A stretch of DNA of 64,000 nucleotides from VXRJ01 sp964636705 (GTDB lineage: Bacteria > Acidobacteriota > Vicinamibacteria > Vicinamibacterales > UBA8438). The number at the start of each line of letters is the position of its first letter. Within the stretch, counting starts at the first letter, position 1. A program made the position numbers and the translations under genes. This document shows, in pieces, positions 15,949 to 23,845 of the stretch. Location: NCBI GenBank assembly GCA_964636705.1, contig CAZWUJ010000016.1:1-64000 (forward strand). The letters are read 5' to 3'. The notes below the pieces were generated by a model that saw only the letters and a program-made list of their open reading frames with translations, did no database searches and had not been told where the DNA came from.

Positions 15949-16982
15949 TCCGCCACCGCGGCGGTCCACCGGTCGTCGAACCGCGTCCAGTGCCGTTCGT
16001 CGGGATCGTCCGAGTGACTTACCGGGAGCTCGATGATCTCGGGTCGCGGCGACATGTGGTTTGCGATCGCATACACGGTGGCGGCCGGCACGACATCGTC
16101 ACGCCGCCCGACACCGACGATCGACGGGCACCCGATCCGGTCCGCGACGTTTACCGTGTCGAAGTACGAGAGGGTTTCCATCACGGCTTCTTCGTGTGAC
16201 GGGCGCCGCTCCAGGTAGTCGTTAATCTCCCTTCCCGACCCTTCCCTCACGAGGCGGCGCCGTCCGAACGCCCAGCCGAACGTCGGCACCGCCACCGCGA
16301 GAAAATCGGCCATCTGCGCGACCGCCTGCGCCACGAGCGCGAGCGCGCCCGCGAAGCTTCGCCCATGAAAGACCATGCCTCCGCCGCCTCCGAGCATGCG
16401 CGCCACCTCGGCGGCGCGGACGTAGTCGCATACCGCGCCACGAAGAATGGAGCGGCGCGGATCGGTCGCGCCGGTCAGGACGTACCCCTCGGGATGCACG
16501 TCGCAGGCCCTCCGTGACAAGCCGAAGCCCCGGGCGTCGAAGCAGAAGAGATCGGCGTTGCAGGTGACCGTGTGCCGTGCTTCCAGCACCGGGTTGCACT
16601 GCGAGTTGTAGCCGTGGGAGGTGATCACGACGGGTCGGGCGGGGGATGCCGGTCTGGAGACCGGCGCACCAGAGTGACCTGCCGGTCTGGAGACCGGCGC
16701 ACCAGGGTGACCTGCCGGTCTGGAGACCGGCGTGCGGGTCAGAAGGAAGCCCTGGATCTCGCACTCGTCCAGGGAGGCGAACTTCACCGGGATGATCCGC
16801 GCGCCCTCGGCGGACGTCACCGCGACCCCGATCCGCGGACTGGGTGGCGTGCCGGCCAACTGCTCCAGCGTCTCGCGCCAGAAACGCCAGAAGTCTCCGC
16901 GCCGCGTGATCGGTGGCCGCGTCGCGCGCGCCGCGGCAGCGGTTGCCGCCGGTGCGGGCGTTGTAGAGTCGTAGTCAGCCAT
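15933..16982 (-). CDS. alpha/beta hydrolase with hairpin-repeat array inside its coding sequence
   Basis: The protein is 349 aa. Hydrolase features include VVITSHGYNSQCNPV (oxyanion region), GMVFHGRSFAGALALVAQAVAQ (nucleophile elbow GRSFAG, Ser) and IGCPSIVGVGRRDDVVP (acid region), with a late His in LPVSHSDD. Unusually, residues about 83-112 read SRPAGHPGAPVSRPAGHSGAPVSRPA, encoded by three copies of the hairpin repeat at 33-bp spacing, so an insertion of repeat DNA has kept the frame open. The start codon shares the palindrome CATG with the divergent cNMP/PlsC gene. The N-terminus (TPAPAATAAAARATRPPITRRGDFWRFW) has no signal peptide. It could be a dienelactone-hydrolase or lipase relative. 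Confidence 0.78.
   Translation of the reverse strand: MADYDSTTPAPAATAAAARATRPPITRRGDFWRFWRETLEQLAGTPPSPRIGVAVTSAEGARIIPVKFASLDECEIQGFLLTRTPVSRPAGHPGAPVSRPAGHSGAPVSRPASPARPVVITSHGYNSQCNPVLEARHTVTCNADLFCFDARGFGLSRRACDVHPEGYVLTGATDPRRSILRGAVCDYVRAAEVARMLGGGGGMVFHGRSFAGALALVAQAVAQMADFLAVAVPTFGWAFGRRRLVREGSGREINDYLERRPSHEEAVMETLSYFDTVNVADRIGCPSIVGVGRRDDVVPAATVYAIANHMSPRPEIIELPVSHSDDPDERHWTRFDDRWTAAVADQYSS
16648..16731. repeat. hairpin repeat array B, in frame inside a coding sequence
   Basis: Three copies of GCCGGTCTGGAGACCGGC start at 16648, 16681 and 16714, each with 33-bp spacing. The first two are followed by GCACCAG. On the opposite strand they read CTGGTGCGCCGGT..., matching arrays A and D but with T and A substituted together at paired stem positions. 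Confidence 0.85.
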
Positions 16983-18999
16983 GCCGGAACTGGCGCCGCC
17001 CGATCTGCGCCGTGAGTTTACAGCGTTCCTCCGCGCCCAATCCGCCTGGCTCGACGCCGCCCGTGACGCCGAGTGGGACCGGCTCGAGACTCTGGCCGAA
17101 GAGCTGACGCTCGACGCGGGGGACGTCCTGACGCGGCAGTTCGCGCCCGCGACCGCGTTCTACTTTCTGGTCGACGGCGCGATCCGTTACCAGATCCGGC
17201 TGGAGGAGGGGAACGAGGATCTCGATGTCGGGCATCGCGACGTTGCCTGGACGGCCATCGGCTGGTCCTGCTTCCTGGCGCCGCGACGCTACGTCACCAC
17301 CATTGTCGCCACCCGAGCCACGCGCGTACTGCGGTTCGAGTCCGCGGCCCTCGAACGTCTCTTCGACGACAGCCCGGAGATCGGAATCGTCCTGTTCGAA
17401 GCCATACTCCGCCAGTGCCACGCCCGCCTGGCGGAGATGCGAGCCCGGGTCACCGCGTACTCGCAGACTCCCACCAATTTCGCGCGCGCCCTTCAGGACG
17501 AGGGGGAGGAGGAGACCTACAACCGTGCGCCGCCTCCGGTGATGGACCTGCTGCGGCGGTCTGCGTTCTTCGAAGTGTTCGACGAAGGGTCCCTCCGCAC
17601 GCTCGGCGACACGGTCGAGAGCCGATACTTCTGCCGTGGTGAGCGGCTCGTATCGCAGGGTGAGCGGACGCCCGGCCTCTGGGTGCTCGCCACCGGACGT
17701 GTCGCATTGAACTTCCGGCCGCCCGGAAGGACCGGACCGTTTGCGCTCCGGAGCCTGACCGACCCGGGCGCGGTCGTTGCGCTCGCAGGCATCGGCGGCG
17801 TGGATCGGCAGGCCGCCACCGTCGTCGCGGTACGCGACTGCACCGTCTACCGCATCGACCCCATGCGGCTTGATCCGGCGCTGCGCGCCGACCCGCGGTT
17901 CGCCTGCGATCTGGCGCGCCGCCTCGTCTGGCTTGCCTCCACGCGCCTCCGCGCCGCCCGCGCGCTCTTCATCTCGCGACGCTTCGAAAAGGAGAGGCTG
18001 GCCGTAGGCAACCTGATCGAGCAGAGCTGCACCCAACTTAGCGTCCATTCGCCCTTGCATGCGCTCCCGCACCTGCTCGACAGCCAGTTCACGGTGGGTG
18101 ATGCGTTCGAGATTCTCGCAAGGATGGTGCGGAGCGACGACGCGCTCGAACGCAACCTCGCCCGTCTATGCCAGGAGATGCTGCGGGATGTTCGCCGCGA
18201 GCACGAATTCTTCGAAGCGCTCCGGAGCGTCTACGACGCCGTGGCCAGCGCGCCGGCCACGATGCCGCCGTCCGATGTTCGCAAGCTCTGCGCCCGCGGC
18301 TTCCAGAGGGCTTTCCGCCAGGTGCACTGCGTCCTGGCGGGAGAAGAGCACCTGCCATCGGACCCAGGGCAGATCTTCATCTTCAACCACCTGAAGAACC
18401 ACGAGCACAACACGCTGCCGAACAACTTCCAGTTGACTCTCGACTCGCACTTCGTCAGCGCGATGATCCTCGACCGGAAGTATGGCGACAGTGGGATCCG
18501 CGTCGTCCGCCACAGCCGCGGCACCGAGTACGGCCACCAGGACTACTACAACCGCCTGGGTCACATCGCCGTCTACACCCACGAGTCGGATCGTCTCGAC
18601 GAGACCCCCGATCAGCGCCATCACCGCCAGGCGGAGTTCTACGAGACGGCGGCCCGGTACCTGCGGGCCGGCACCAACCTGATTCTGAGCCCCGAGGGGA
18701 CCAGTTACTGGACCGAGGACTCACCCGGCCCCTTCAAGCCGGGCGCGTTCCGACTTGCCGCGAGCGTCGATCCAGAGCCATGGATCGTTCCGATCGCAGT
18801 CGCCCACTTCGATCGGCGAATCCACTCCACGGTCTGCGCCGCGGTGATCAAGGCGCCGTTCAGGGTGTCCGACGTGCTGGCCGACCCCCACGACCGGGAG
18901 CAGTTGCGGGCCTTCCTCATCGAATTGCGCGAGACTTACCGCCGCTACGTGGAGGAGGCCCGGCGGCTGGCGGAGGCGGCGGCGAGAGCGCGCTCCTGA
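16981..18999 (+). CDS. fusion of two cyclic-nucleotide-binding-like domains with a PlsC-type acyltransferase
   Basis: The protein is 672 aa. A first cNMP-like beta-roll spans about residues 20-135 (LTLDAGDVLTRQFAPATAFYFLVDGAIRY, DVAWTAIGWSCFL) and a second about 183-310 (FFEVFDEGSLRTLGDTVESRYFCRGERLVSQGE, LWVLATGRVAL). A helical linker follows, then an acyltransferase domain from about 455: IFIFNHLKNHEHN corresponds to the NHx4D motif with Glu in place of Asp, and LSPEGTSYW to the EGTS motif. PlsC enzymes transfer acyl chains to lysophosphatidate-type acceptors. The architecture suggests acyl transfer gated by a nucleotide or other ligand. It is cytoplasmic or membrane-peripheral. The ATG shares CATG with the divergent hydrolase start. 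Confidence 0.82.
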   Translation: MPELAPPDLRREFTAFLRAQSAWLDAARDAEWDRLETLAEELTLDAGDVLTRQFAPATAFYFLVDGAIRYQIRLEEGNEDLDVGHRDVAWTAIGWSCFLAPRRYVTTIVATRATRVLRFESAALERLFDDSPEIGIVLFEAILRQCHARLAEMRARVTAYSQTPTNFARALQDEGEEETYNRAPPPVMDLLRRSAFFEVFDEGSLRTLGDTVESRYFCRGERLVSQGERTPGLWVLATGRVALNFRPPGRTGPFALRSLTDPGAVVALAGIGGVDRQAATVVAVRDCTVYRIDPMRLDPALRADPRFACDLARRLVWLASTRLRAARALFISRRFEKERLAVGNLIEQSCTQLSVHSPLHALPHLLDSQFTVGDAFEILARMVRSDDALERNLARLCQEMLRDVRREHEFFEALRSVYDAVASAPATMPPSDVRKLCARGFQRAFRQVHCVLAGEEHLPSDPGQIFIFNHLKNHEHNTLPNNFQLTLDSHFVSAMILDRKYGDSGIRVVRHSRGTEYGHQDYYNRLGHIAVYTHESDRLDETPDQRHHRQAEFYETAARYLRAGTNLILSPEGTSYWTEDSPGPFKPGAFRLAASVDPEPWIVPIAVAHFDRRIHSTVCAAVIKAPFRVSDVLADPHDREQLRAFLIELRETYRRYVEEARRLAEAAARARS

Positions 19000-19034
19000 T
19001 TGCGGGCGCTGCCGTCATCGTGCCGATCCGCTAC

Positions 19035-19511
19035 CTACTCCTCCGGGGTCTGCGCGCACCACGATTCGACATTACCGGCGTACACCTCGAAGTCGCCCAG
19101 GTGTTCCCTCAGCATCCGGACCACGGCGTCGAGGTCGACGTCGAGGTAGTTGTGGACGAGGACGTTGCGGAAGCCCGCAATGTCGCCGAAGTGCCCGGCG
19201 AAGTCGGCCGGGAGGATTCCCACCTTGACGAGGCATTCGATTGACGATCGGTACGTGGCCGAATCGCGGCCGGCACTCGCGCACAGGTGCGCGGCAACGT
19301 CCAGGGCATTCTGCGCGCATAGCTGAAGACCCCGTTCGATAGCCCAGCGGCGGTCGGTATCGGCGCGCAGATCGTCGTCATCGGCGGCGCGCGTGCTCCA
19401 TCTTGTGGAGAAAGGGAACGTAGTCGAAGTAGCGCGAAAGCGCCTGGCCCGACCGTGTCGTGGTGTCGCGCAGATCGCGCGAGAGGATACGGACGCCGTC
19501 TCGCAGGACAC
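19035..19511 (-). CDS. hepT: HepT-like toxin (DUF86), 5' end unclear or truncated
   Basis: The recognisable part is about 110 aa: DTDRRWAIERGLQLCAQNALDVAAHL, YRSSIECLVKVGILPADFAGHFGDIAGFRNVLVHNYLDVD. It carries the RX4HXY motif (RNVLVHNY) of HepT RNases, where the Tyr is AMPylated by MntA. The usual first helix before DRRW is not found. In this frame the only ATG/GTG/TTG upstream is the GTG at 19511, which would make a 134-base overlap with mntA and an implausible N-terminus. A CTG near 19370 or a frameshift relative to the ATGA overlap at 19381 are the alternatives. The gene is partner to the adjacent MntA-like antitoxin. Confidence 0.72.
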   Translation of the reverse strand: MSCETASVSSRAICATPRHGRARRFRATSTTFPFSTRWSTRAADDDDLRADTDRRWAIERGLQLCAQNALDVAAHLCASAGRDSATYRSSIECLVKVGILPADFAGHFGDIAGFRNVLVHNYLDVDLDAVVRMLREHLGDFEVYAGNVESWCAQTPEE

Positions 19512-19830
19512 GGTGGTAGAGGAGTGGTGTGGCGTCGTTCAGTACCACCACATCAACGGCGTCGGTCTCCAGGGCCAGCATCAGGTCGCTGATCAGCGCA
19601 GCCTGATATCCCCAATGGCCGCGGCCGGAGAGCGCCTTCTCGGCGCGATCCCGATCGATGTAGACGGCGACGTCGATGTCGCTTCCCGTGAACGCGTTGC
19701 CTCGGCCGCGAGAACCGAACAGGTACGCTTCGAGCACCTCGGGGCGAGGTTCCAGCGCCTCGGCGAGTCTGGCGACGAGGGTGTCGCGGTCGAGCGAAAC
19801 TGTGTCGCGGGCGGCGTTCACCACCATCAT
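19378..19830 (-). CDS. mntA: MntA-like nucleotidyltransferase antitoxin
   Basis: The protein is 150 aa. The minimal nucleotidyltransferase signature GSX10DXD is intact: YLFGSRGRGNAFTGSDIDVAVY. Next come LMLALETDAVDVVVLNDATPLLYHRVLRDGVRILSRD and a C-terminal YFDYVPFLHKMEHARRR, all typical of MntA partners of HepT. In characterised pairs MntA transfers AMP from ATP to a tyrosine of HepT, neutralising it. The toxin lies immediately downstream on the same strand. The first two codons are both ATG; the second is possible. Such pairs are common in mobile and defence regions, but no mobile genes adjoin here. Confidence 0.85.
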   Translation of the reverse strand: MMVVNAARDTVSLDRDTLVARLAEALEPRPEVLEAYLFGSRGRGNAFTGSDIDVAVYIDRDRAEKALSGRGHWGYQAALISDLMLALETDAVDVVVLNDATPLLYHRVLRDGVRILSRDLRDTTTRSGQALSRYFDYVPFLHKMEHARRR

Positions 19831-19910
19831 CGTCTCACCACTCTACTCCAGTCCACGGCGGCGCATGGCGTATAGTGGGAGGCGGCAACTGTTCGCGCCA
19901 GGAGGAAGTC

Positions 19911-20915
19911 ATGAGCGGGCTCGATCGGTCGTGGCCGAGCGCGATCGCTGCGGTCGTCGTTGTCGTCGCAGTGGTCATCGCGCTTTGGCCGGGCGCCTCG
20001 AAGGCAGGTGCGCAGTCGGCGGAGCAGTTGTACCTGGTCGTGCTCGACGAGGACGGGCAGCCCGTCACGGATCTGCGGCCGGGCGAGGTGCAGGTTTCCG
20101 AGGACGGCGTGAGGCGTGAGGTTCTCTACCTGGCGCGCGCCGGCGGACCGGCGGATATCTCCCTCCTGGTGGACACCAGCGGGGCGATGGTTCCGGCGAC
20201 CACCCATCTGCGCGCGGCCCTGAACGCGTTCGTCGACGCTCTGACCGGCCACGCGAGGATGTCGCTCGTCACCTTCGGCGATCTGCCGGTGCGGGTGGTC
20301 GCTCCCACGACAGAGATGACACGGATGCACGAGGCTGTCGGCGACCTGTTTCCCGCAGAAGACACGATCCCCCGCTTTCAGGACGCGCTGGTGGGTGCGG
20401 CCATCGATATCAACGAGCGTCAACCGGCGCGTCCCACCGTCGTCATCCTGGCGTCGGATCGGCCCCCGGACACTTTCGCTACCGCGTCGCCCAGCAGCAC
20501 GACGCGATCGGTCGATGACATGGTCGGGGTGATGCAGCAGATAGGCGTCCCGGTGCACATCATCGCGCTCAGGAGCAGGGAATCGTTCGACGTGTTGACC
20601 CGAGGCGCCGGCGATCGCAACTCGGTTTTCAGAAGCCCCCTCGACAATGTGCTGCGGACCGGGATGTCGGCGCAGGAGACCCGCGACTGGCTGGAGGTAT
20701 TCGAAACGGTGTCGGACCGGACCGGTGGACGGTTGACGAACCTGTACGCAAGCTCCGGGCTCGAAGAGCCGTTGCTTGATCTCGCCAACGAGATCGTGGG
20801 CCAGTACATCCTCACCTACTCGCGTCCTGCGGACGATCTCGTCTCTGACGTGCAGGAGATTGGCATCGGCGTCGCCCGTGAGGGTGTGACGGTCCGCGTA
20901 ACCCTGGTAAGGTGA
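19911..20915 (+). CDS. secreted VWFA-domain protein, first gene of the pentaheme/CRTAC1 operon
   Basis: The protein is 334 aa from the ATG at 19911, preceded by GGAGGAAG. A signal or anchor segment (AIAAVVVVVAVVIALW) ends near KAGAQS. A short N-terminal domain (LYLVVLDEDGQPVTDLRPGEVQVSEDG) precedes the VWFA domain, whose metal-site motif DTSGAM (ISLLVDTSGAM) is a variant of DxSxS, with MSLVTFGD and VVILASDRPPD following. This layout is known from acidobacterial VWFA proteins of unknown role. The stop overlaps the GTG of the cytochrome gene (GTGA), so the two are coupled. It probably mediates metal-dependent protein contacts in the periplasm. Confidence 0.82.
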   Translation: MSGLDRSWPSAIAAVVVVVAVVIALWPGASKAGAQSAEQLYLVVLDEDGQPVTDLRPGEVQVSEDGVRREVLYLARAGGPADISLLVDTSGAMVPATTHLRAALNAFVDALTGHARMSLVTFGDLPVRVVAPTTEMTRMHEAVGDLFPAEDTIPRFQDALVGAAIDINERQPARPTVVILASDRPPDTFATASPSSTTRSVDDMVGVMQQIGVPVHIIALRSRESFDVLTRGAGDRNSVFRSPLDNVLRTGMSAQETRDWLEVFETVSDRTGGRLTNLYASSGLEEPLLDLANEIVGQYILTYSRPADDLVSDVQEIGIGVAREGVTVRVTLVR

Positions 20916-23782
20916 AGAGGGCGCAGACACTCGCCTCAGCCGGACCGGCCGGTCTCGCGGGCGGGCTGGCACTGCTCGCCGGGACCGGAATCGCGCTGGC
21001 CGCGTGGCCCGGCGCTGCGCTTCCGTACGTCCTGGCGGTTCTCGCCCATCCAATCCTGGGCCTCGTCTGGGGGATCGCGGGTGCAGTCTGGGTGGCCCGC
21101 GGCTGGCGGGCGCCGGCGAGCTCCGCGGCGGACGGAGCGGCCGGACCGCTCCTTGCGCTGGGGATTGCGGCCAGCGCCGCAGGCTTCCTGTTGGGCGCGG
21201 CCGTCCTCACGACCGGGGCGACCCGCGCCTGGAGTTGGCTCCTCTCGCTGCACGTCGCGGCTTCGTCTGCCGGCGCGCTGCTCGTCGCCGTCCACGTCTG
21301 GCGGGTGGCGGGCGGCGATCCGGTCCGCCGGTGGGCGATTCGGGGCGGGATTGCGGCGCTGGCGCTGGCGGGCGCCCTGACGCCCGTAATGCGCGACCGG
21401 CACGACGCCGGCTGGCGCGCGGCGCATGTCATCGAGAACCCCCAGCTTCCACCCGCTTCGATGGAGGAAGAGGGCGCCGGCGCCGGCTCGCCGTTCTTTC
21501 CGTCGTCGGCGCGAACCAACACGGGCGACCTGATTCCGTCCGACTTCTTCCTCACCAGCGAGATGTGCGGCCGGTGCCACCGCGACATCTACGACCAGTG
21601 GAACGAGTCGGCGCACCACTTCGCGTCGTTCAACAACCAGTGGTATCGGCGCTCCATCGAGTACATGCAGGATGTCGTCGGCACCCAGCCGTCGAAGTGG
21701 TGCGCCGGCTGCCACGACCATGCGATGTTCTTCAACGGGCGGTTCGAGCGGCCGGCGCTCGAGCAGATCGACACGCCGGAGGCGCAGGCCGGGCTGGGTT
21801 GCACGTCCTGCCACTCCATCGTCCATGTCGGCGGAACGATGGGGCAGGGCGACTTCGTCATCGAGTATCCCGCGCTGCACGATCTGGCGGCGAGCGAGCT
21901 GCCGCCCCTGCGCTGGGCGCACGACCTGGTGACGGAGCTGGCTCCGGAGCCGCACCGCCGAACGTTCCTCAAGCCGTTCCACACAGAACAACCGGCCGAG
22001 TTCTGCTCGTCCTGCCACAAGGTGCACCTCGACGTGCCGGTGAACGACTACCGCTGGATCCGCGGTTTCAACGAGTACGACAACTGGCAGGCATCCGGGG
22101 TCTCGGGGCAGGGGGCGCGCTCCTTCTACTATCCGGAGACACCGCAGACCTGCAACAGTTGCCACATGCCGCTTGTCCGGTCGGACGATCCGGCGGCGGA
22201 CAACGGGTTCGTGCGGTCGCACCGCTTCCCGGGCGCGAACACGGCGCTGCCCTTCGTCAACGGACACGAGGAGCAGTTGCGCACGGTGCAGGAGTTCCTT
22301 CGCGACGGGCAGGTGACGGTGGACATCTTCGGCATTGCGCGAGTCGACGAGCCGGCCGCCCCGCCGGCGCGGGCGCGGCGCGCCGCCGAGCCGACGCTGT
22401 CGAGCACTTTCGCGGTGGGTGAGGAGTCGGCCAGCTTCGGGGCCCGGATGGGTGTCGCGGTGCCGGTCGCGGAAGTGACCGCGCCGCTCGACATCCAGCC
22501 GGTGGGGGTCCGGCGGGGCGAATCGGTCCGCGTGGAGGTCGTGGTCCGAACCCGCAAGGTCGGCCATTTCTTCCCCGGTGGGACCGTCGACGCGTTCGAC
22601 GTCTGGGTGGAGTTCGAGGCGGTGGACGACACCGGCCGCGTCCTGCTGCACAGCGGGGCGGCGGCGGACGGTGGAAGCGGCCCCGTCGATCCCTCGGCGC
22701 ACTTCTACCGGAGCCTGCAGCTCGACGGCCGCGGCAATCCGATCAACAAGCGGAACGCCTGGATGACCCGCTCCGTGGCCTATGTTCGCCTGATTCCGCC
22801 GGGCGCCGCGGACACCATCCATTACCGGCTTCAGGTTCCGCCCGATGCGGGCGAGCAGATCCACCTGCGCGCGAAGGTCAACTACCGGAAGTTCGCCTGG
22901 TACAACACGCAGTGGGCCTACGCCGGGGTGCGGGATCCGAACGCGGCCCCGCCGGCGCCGGATCATGACGACGCCGAGTGGTCCTTCACGGGAGATACCT
23001 CCGACGTGTCGGGAGGGATAAAGGCGATCCCGGATATTCCCACGACGGTGATGGCGGAAGCCGAGGCGACGCTGGCGGTGGTGGACGCCGACATGCCGCT
23101 GCCGGAGGCTCTGGCGGTGGATGCGGCAGCAGCATCGGACGCGTCGGGCGCGTCCGGCACGCCCGCGCCGACGCCGTCCGGCGATTCCCTGCGCGGGCGT
23201 TGGAACGACTACGGCATCGGCCTGTTGCTGCAGGGCGATCTGCGGGGGGCGGAGGGGGCCTTCCGGGAAGTGATGGCGGTCGCGCCGGAGTGGGGCGAAG
23301 GGCCGTTCAATCTGGCGCGAGTCCACCTCGAGGAGGGCGAGGTCGAACTGGCCCTCCCGCTGCTCGAAGACGCAGTGCGCCTCGGTATCTCGCCGGCCCG
23401 GACCGGCTACTTCCGCGGCGTTGCGCTGCGGGCGCTCGGCCGGTACGACGAGGCGCTCGCGGCGTTCGAGGAGGCGCGCGCCGTCTTCCCGCGCGACCGC
23501 GTCGTCCTGAACGAGATCGGCCGCCTGCATTTCCTCGAACGCCGCTACGACGAGGCGGTGTCCACGCTGGAGGCGGTGCTCCGCATCGACCCGGAGGACC
23601 TGCAGGCGCACTACACGATGATGCTGGCGCATCGCGGCGCGCGGCGGATGGACGAGGCGGCGGCTGCGCAGGCGCGCTACGAACGCTTCACCGCCGACGA
23701 GTCGGCCCAGGCGATTACCGGTCCATTCCGCCGCGCCTCTCCCGAGGACAACAACGAACGCCAGATGATCCACGAGCACTGA
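20912..23782 (+). CDS. membrane-anchored pentaheme c-type cytochrome with C-terminal TPR repeats
   Basis: The protein is 956 aa from a GTG overlapping the previous stop. Several transmembrane helices fill residues 10-175. Five CXXCH haem-binding motifs follow: CGRCH (219), CAGCH (264), CTSCH (297), CSSCH (365) and CNSCH (414), with additional conserved His that could be distal ligands. A beta-sandwich-like region (VEVVVRTRKVGHFFPGGTVDAFDVWVEFEAV) covers about 520-690. TPRs run from about 770 to 940 (WNDYGIGLLLQGDLRGAEGAFREV, GYFRGVALRALGRYDEALAAFEEA, NEIGRLHFLERRYDEAVSTLEAVLRIDPEDLQAHY). It is probably an extracytoplasmic electron-transfer or reductase protein. The known multihaem enzyme it resembles most cannot be decided by eye. 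Confidence 0.85.
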   Translation: MKRAQTLASAGPAGLAGGLALLAGTGIALAAWPGAALPYVLAVLAHPILGLVWGIAGAVWVARGWRAPASSAADGAAGPLLALGIAASAAGFLLGAAVLTTGATRAWSWLLSLHVAASSAGALLVAVHVWRVAGGDPVRRWAIRGGIAALALAGALTPVMRDRHDAGWRAAHVIENPQLPPASMEEEGAGAGSPFFPSSARTNTGDLIPSDFFLTSEMCGRCHRDIYDQWNESAHHFASFNNQWYRRSIEYMQDVVGTQPSKWCAGCHDHAMFFNGRFERPALEQIDTPEAQAGLGCTSCHSIVHVGGTMGQGDFVIEYPALHDLAASELPPLRWAHDLVTELAPEPHRRTFLKPFHTEQPAEFCSSCHKVHLDVPVNDYRWIRGFNEYDNWQASGVSGQGARSFYYPETPQTCNSCHMPLVRSDDPAADNGFVRSHRFPGANTALPFVNGHEEQLRTVQEFLRDGQVTVDIFGIARVDEPAAPPARARRAAEPTLSSTFAVGEESASFGARMGVAVPVAEVTAPLDIQPVGVRRGESVRVEVVVRTRKVGHFFPGGTVDAFDVWVEFEAVDDTGRVLLHSGAAADGGSGPVDPSAHFYRSLQLDGRGNPINKRNAWMTRSVAYVRLIPPGAADTIHYRLQVPPDAGEQIHLRAKVNYRKFAWYNTQWAYAGVRDPNAAPPAPDHDDAEWSFTGDTSDVSGGIKAIPDIPTTVMAEAEATLAVVDADMPLPEALAVDAAAASDASGASGTPAPTPSGDSLRGRWNDYGIGLLLQGDLRGAEGAFREVMAVAPEWGEGPFNLARVHLEEGEVELALPLLEDAVRLGISPARTGYFRGVALRALGRYDEALAAFEEARAVFPRDRVVLNEIGRLHFLERRYDEAVSTLEAVLRIDPEDLQAHYTMMLAHRGARRMDEAAAAQARYERFTADESAQAITGPFRRASPEDNNERQMIHEH

Positions 23783-23845
23783 CACGCGCCGACCGGGCGC
23801 GCGCGCCCTCGGGTCGAGTGCGCCGGTTGATATGATCGACGCGCG

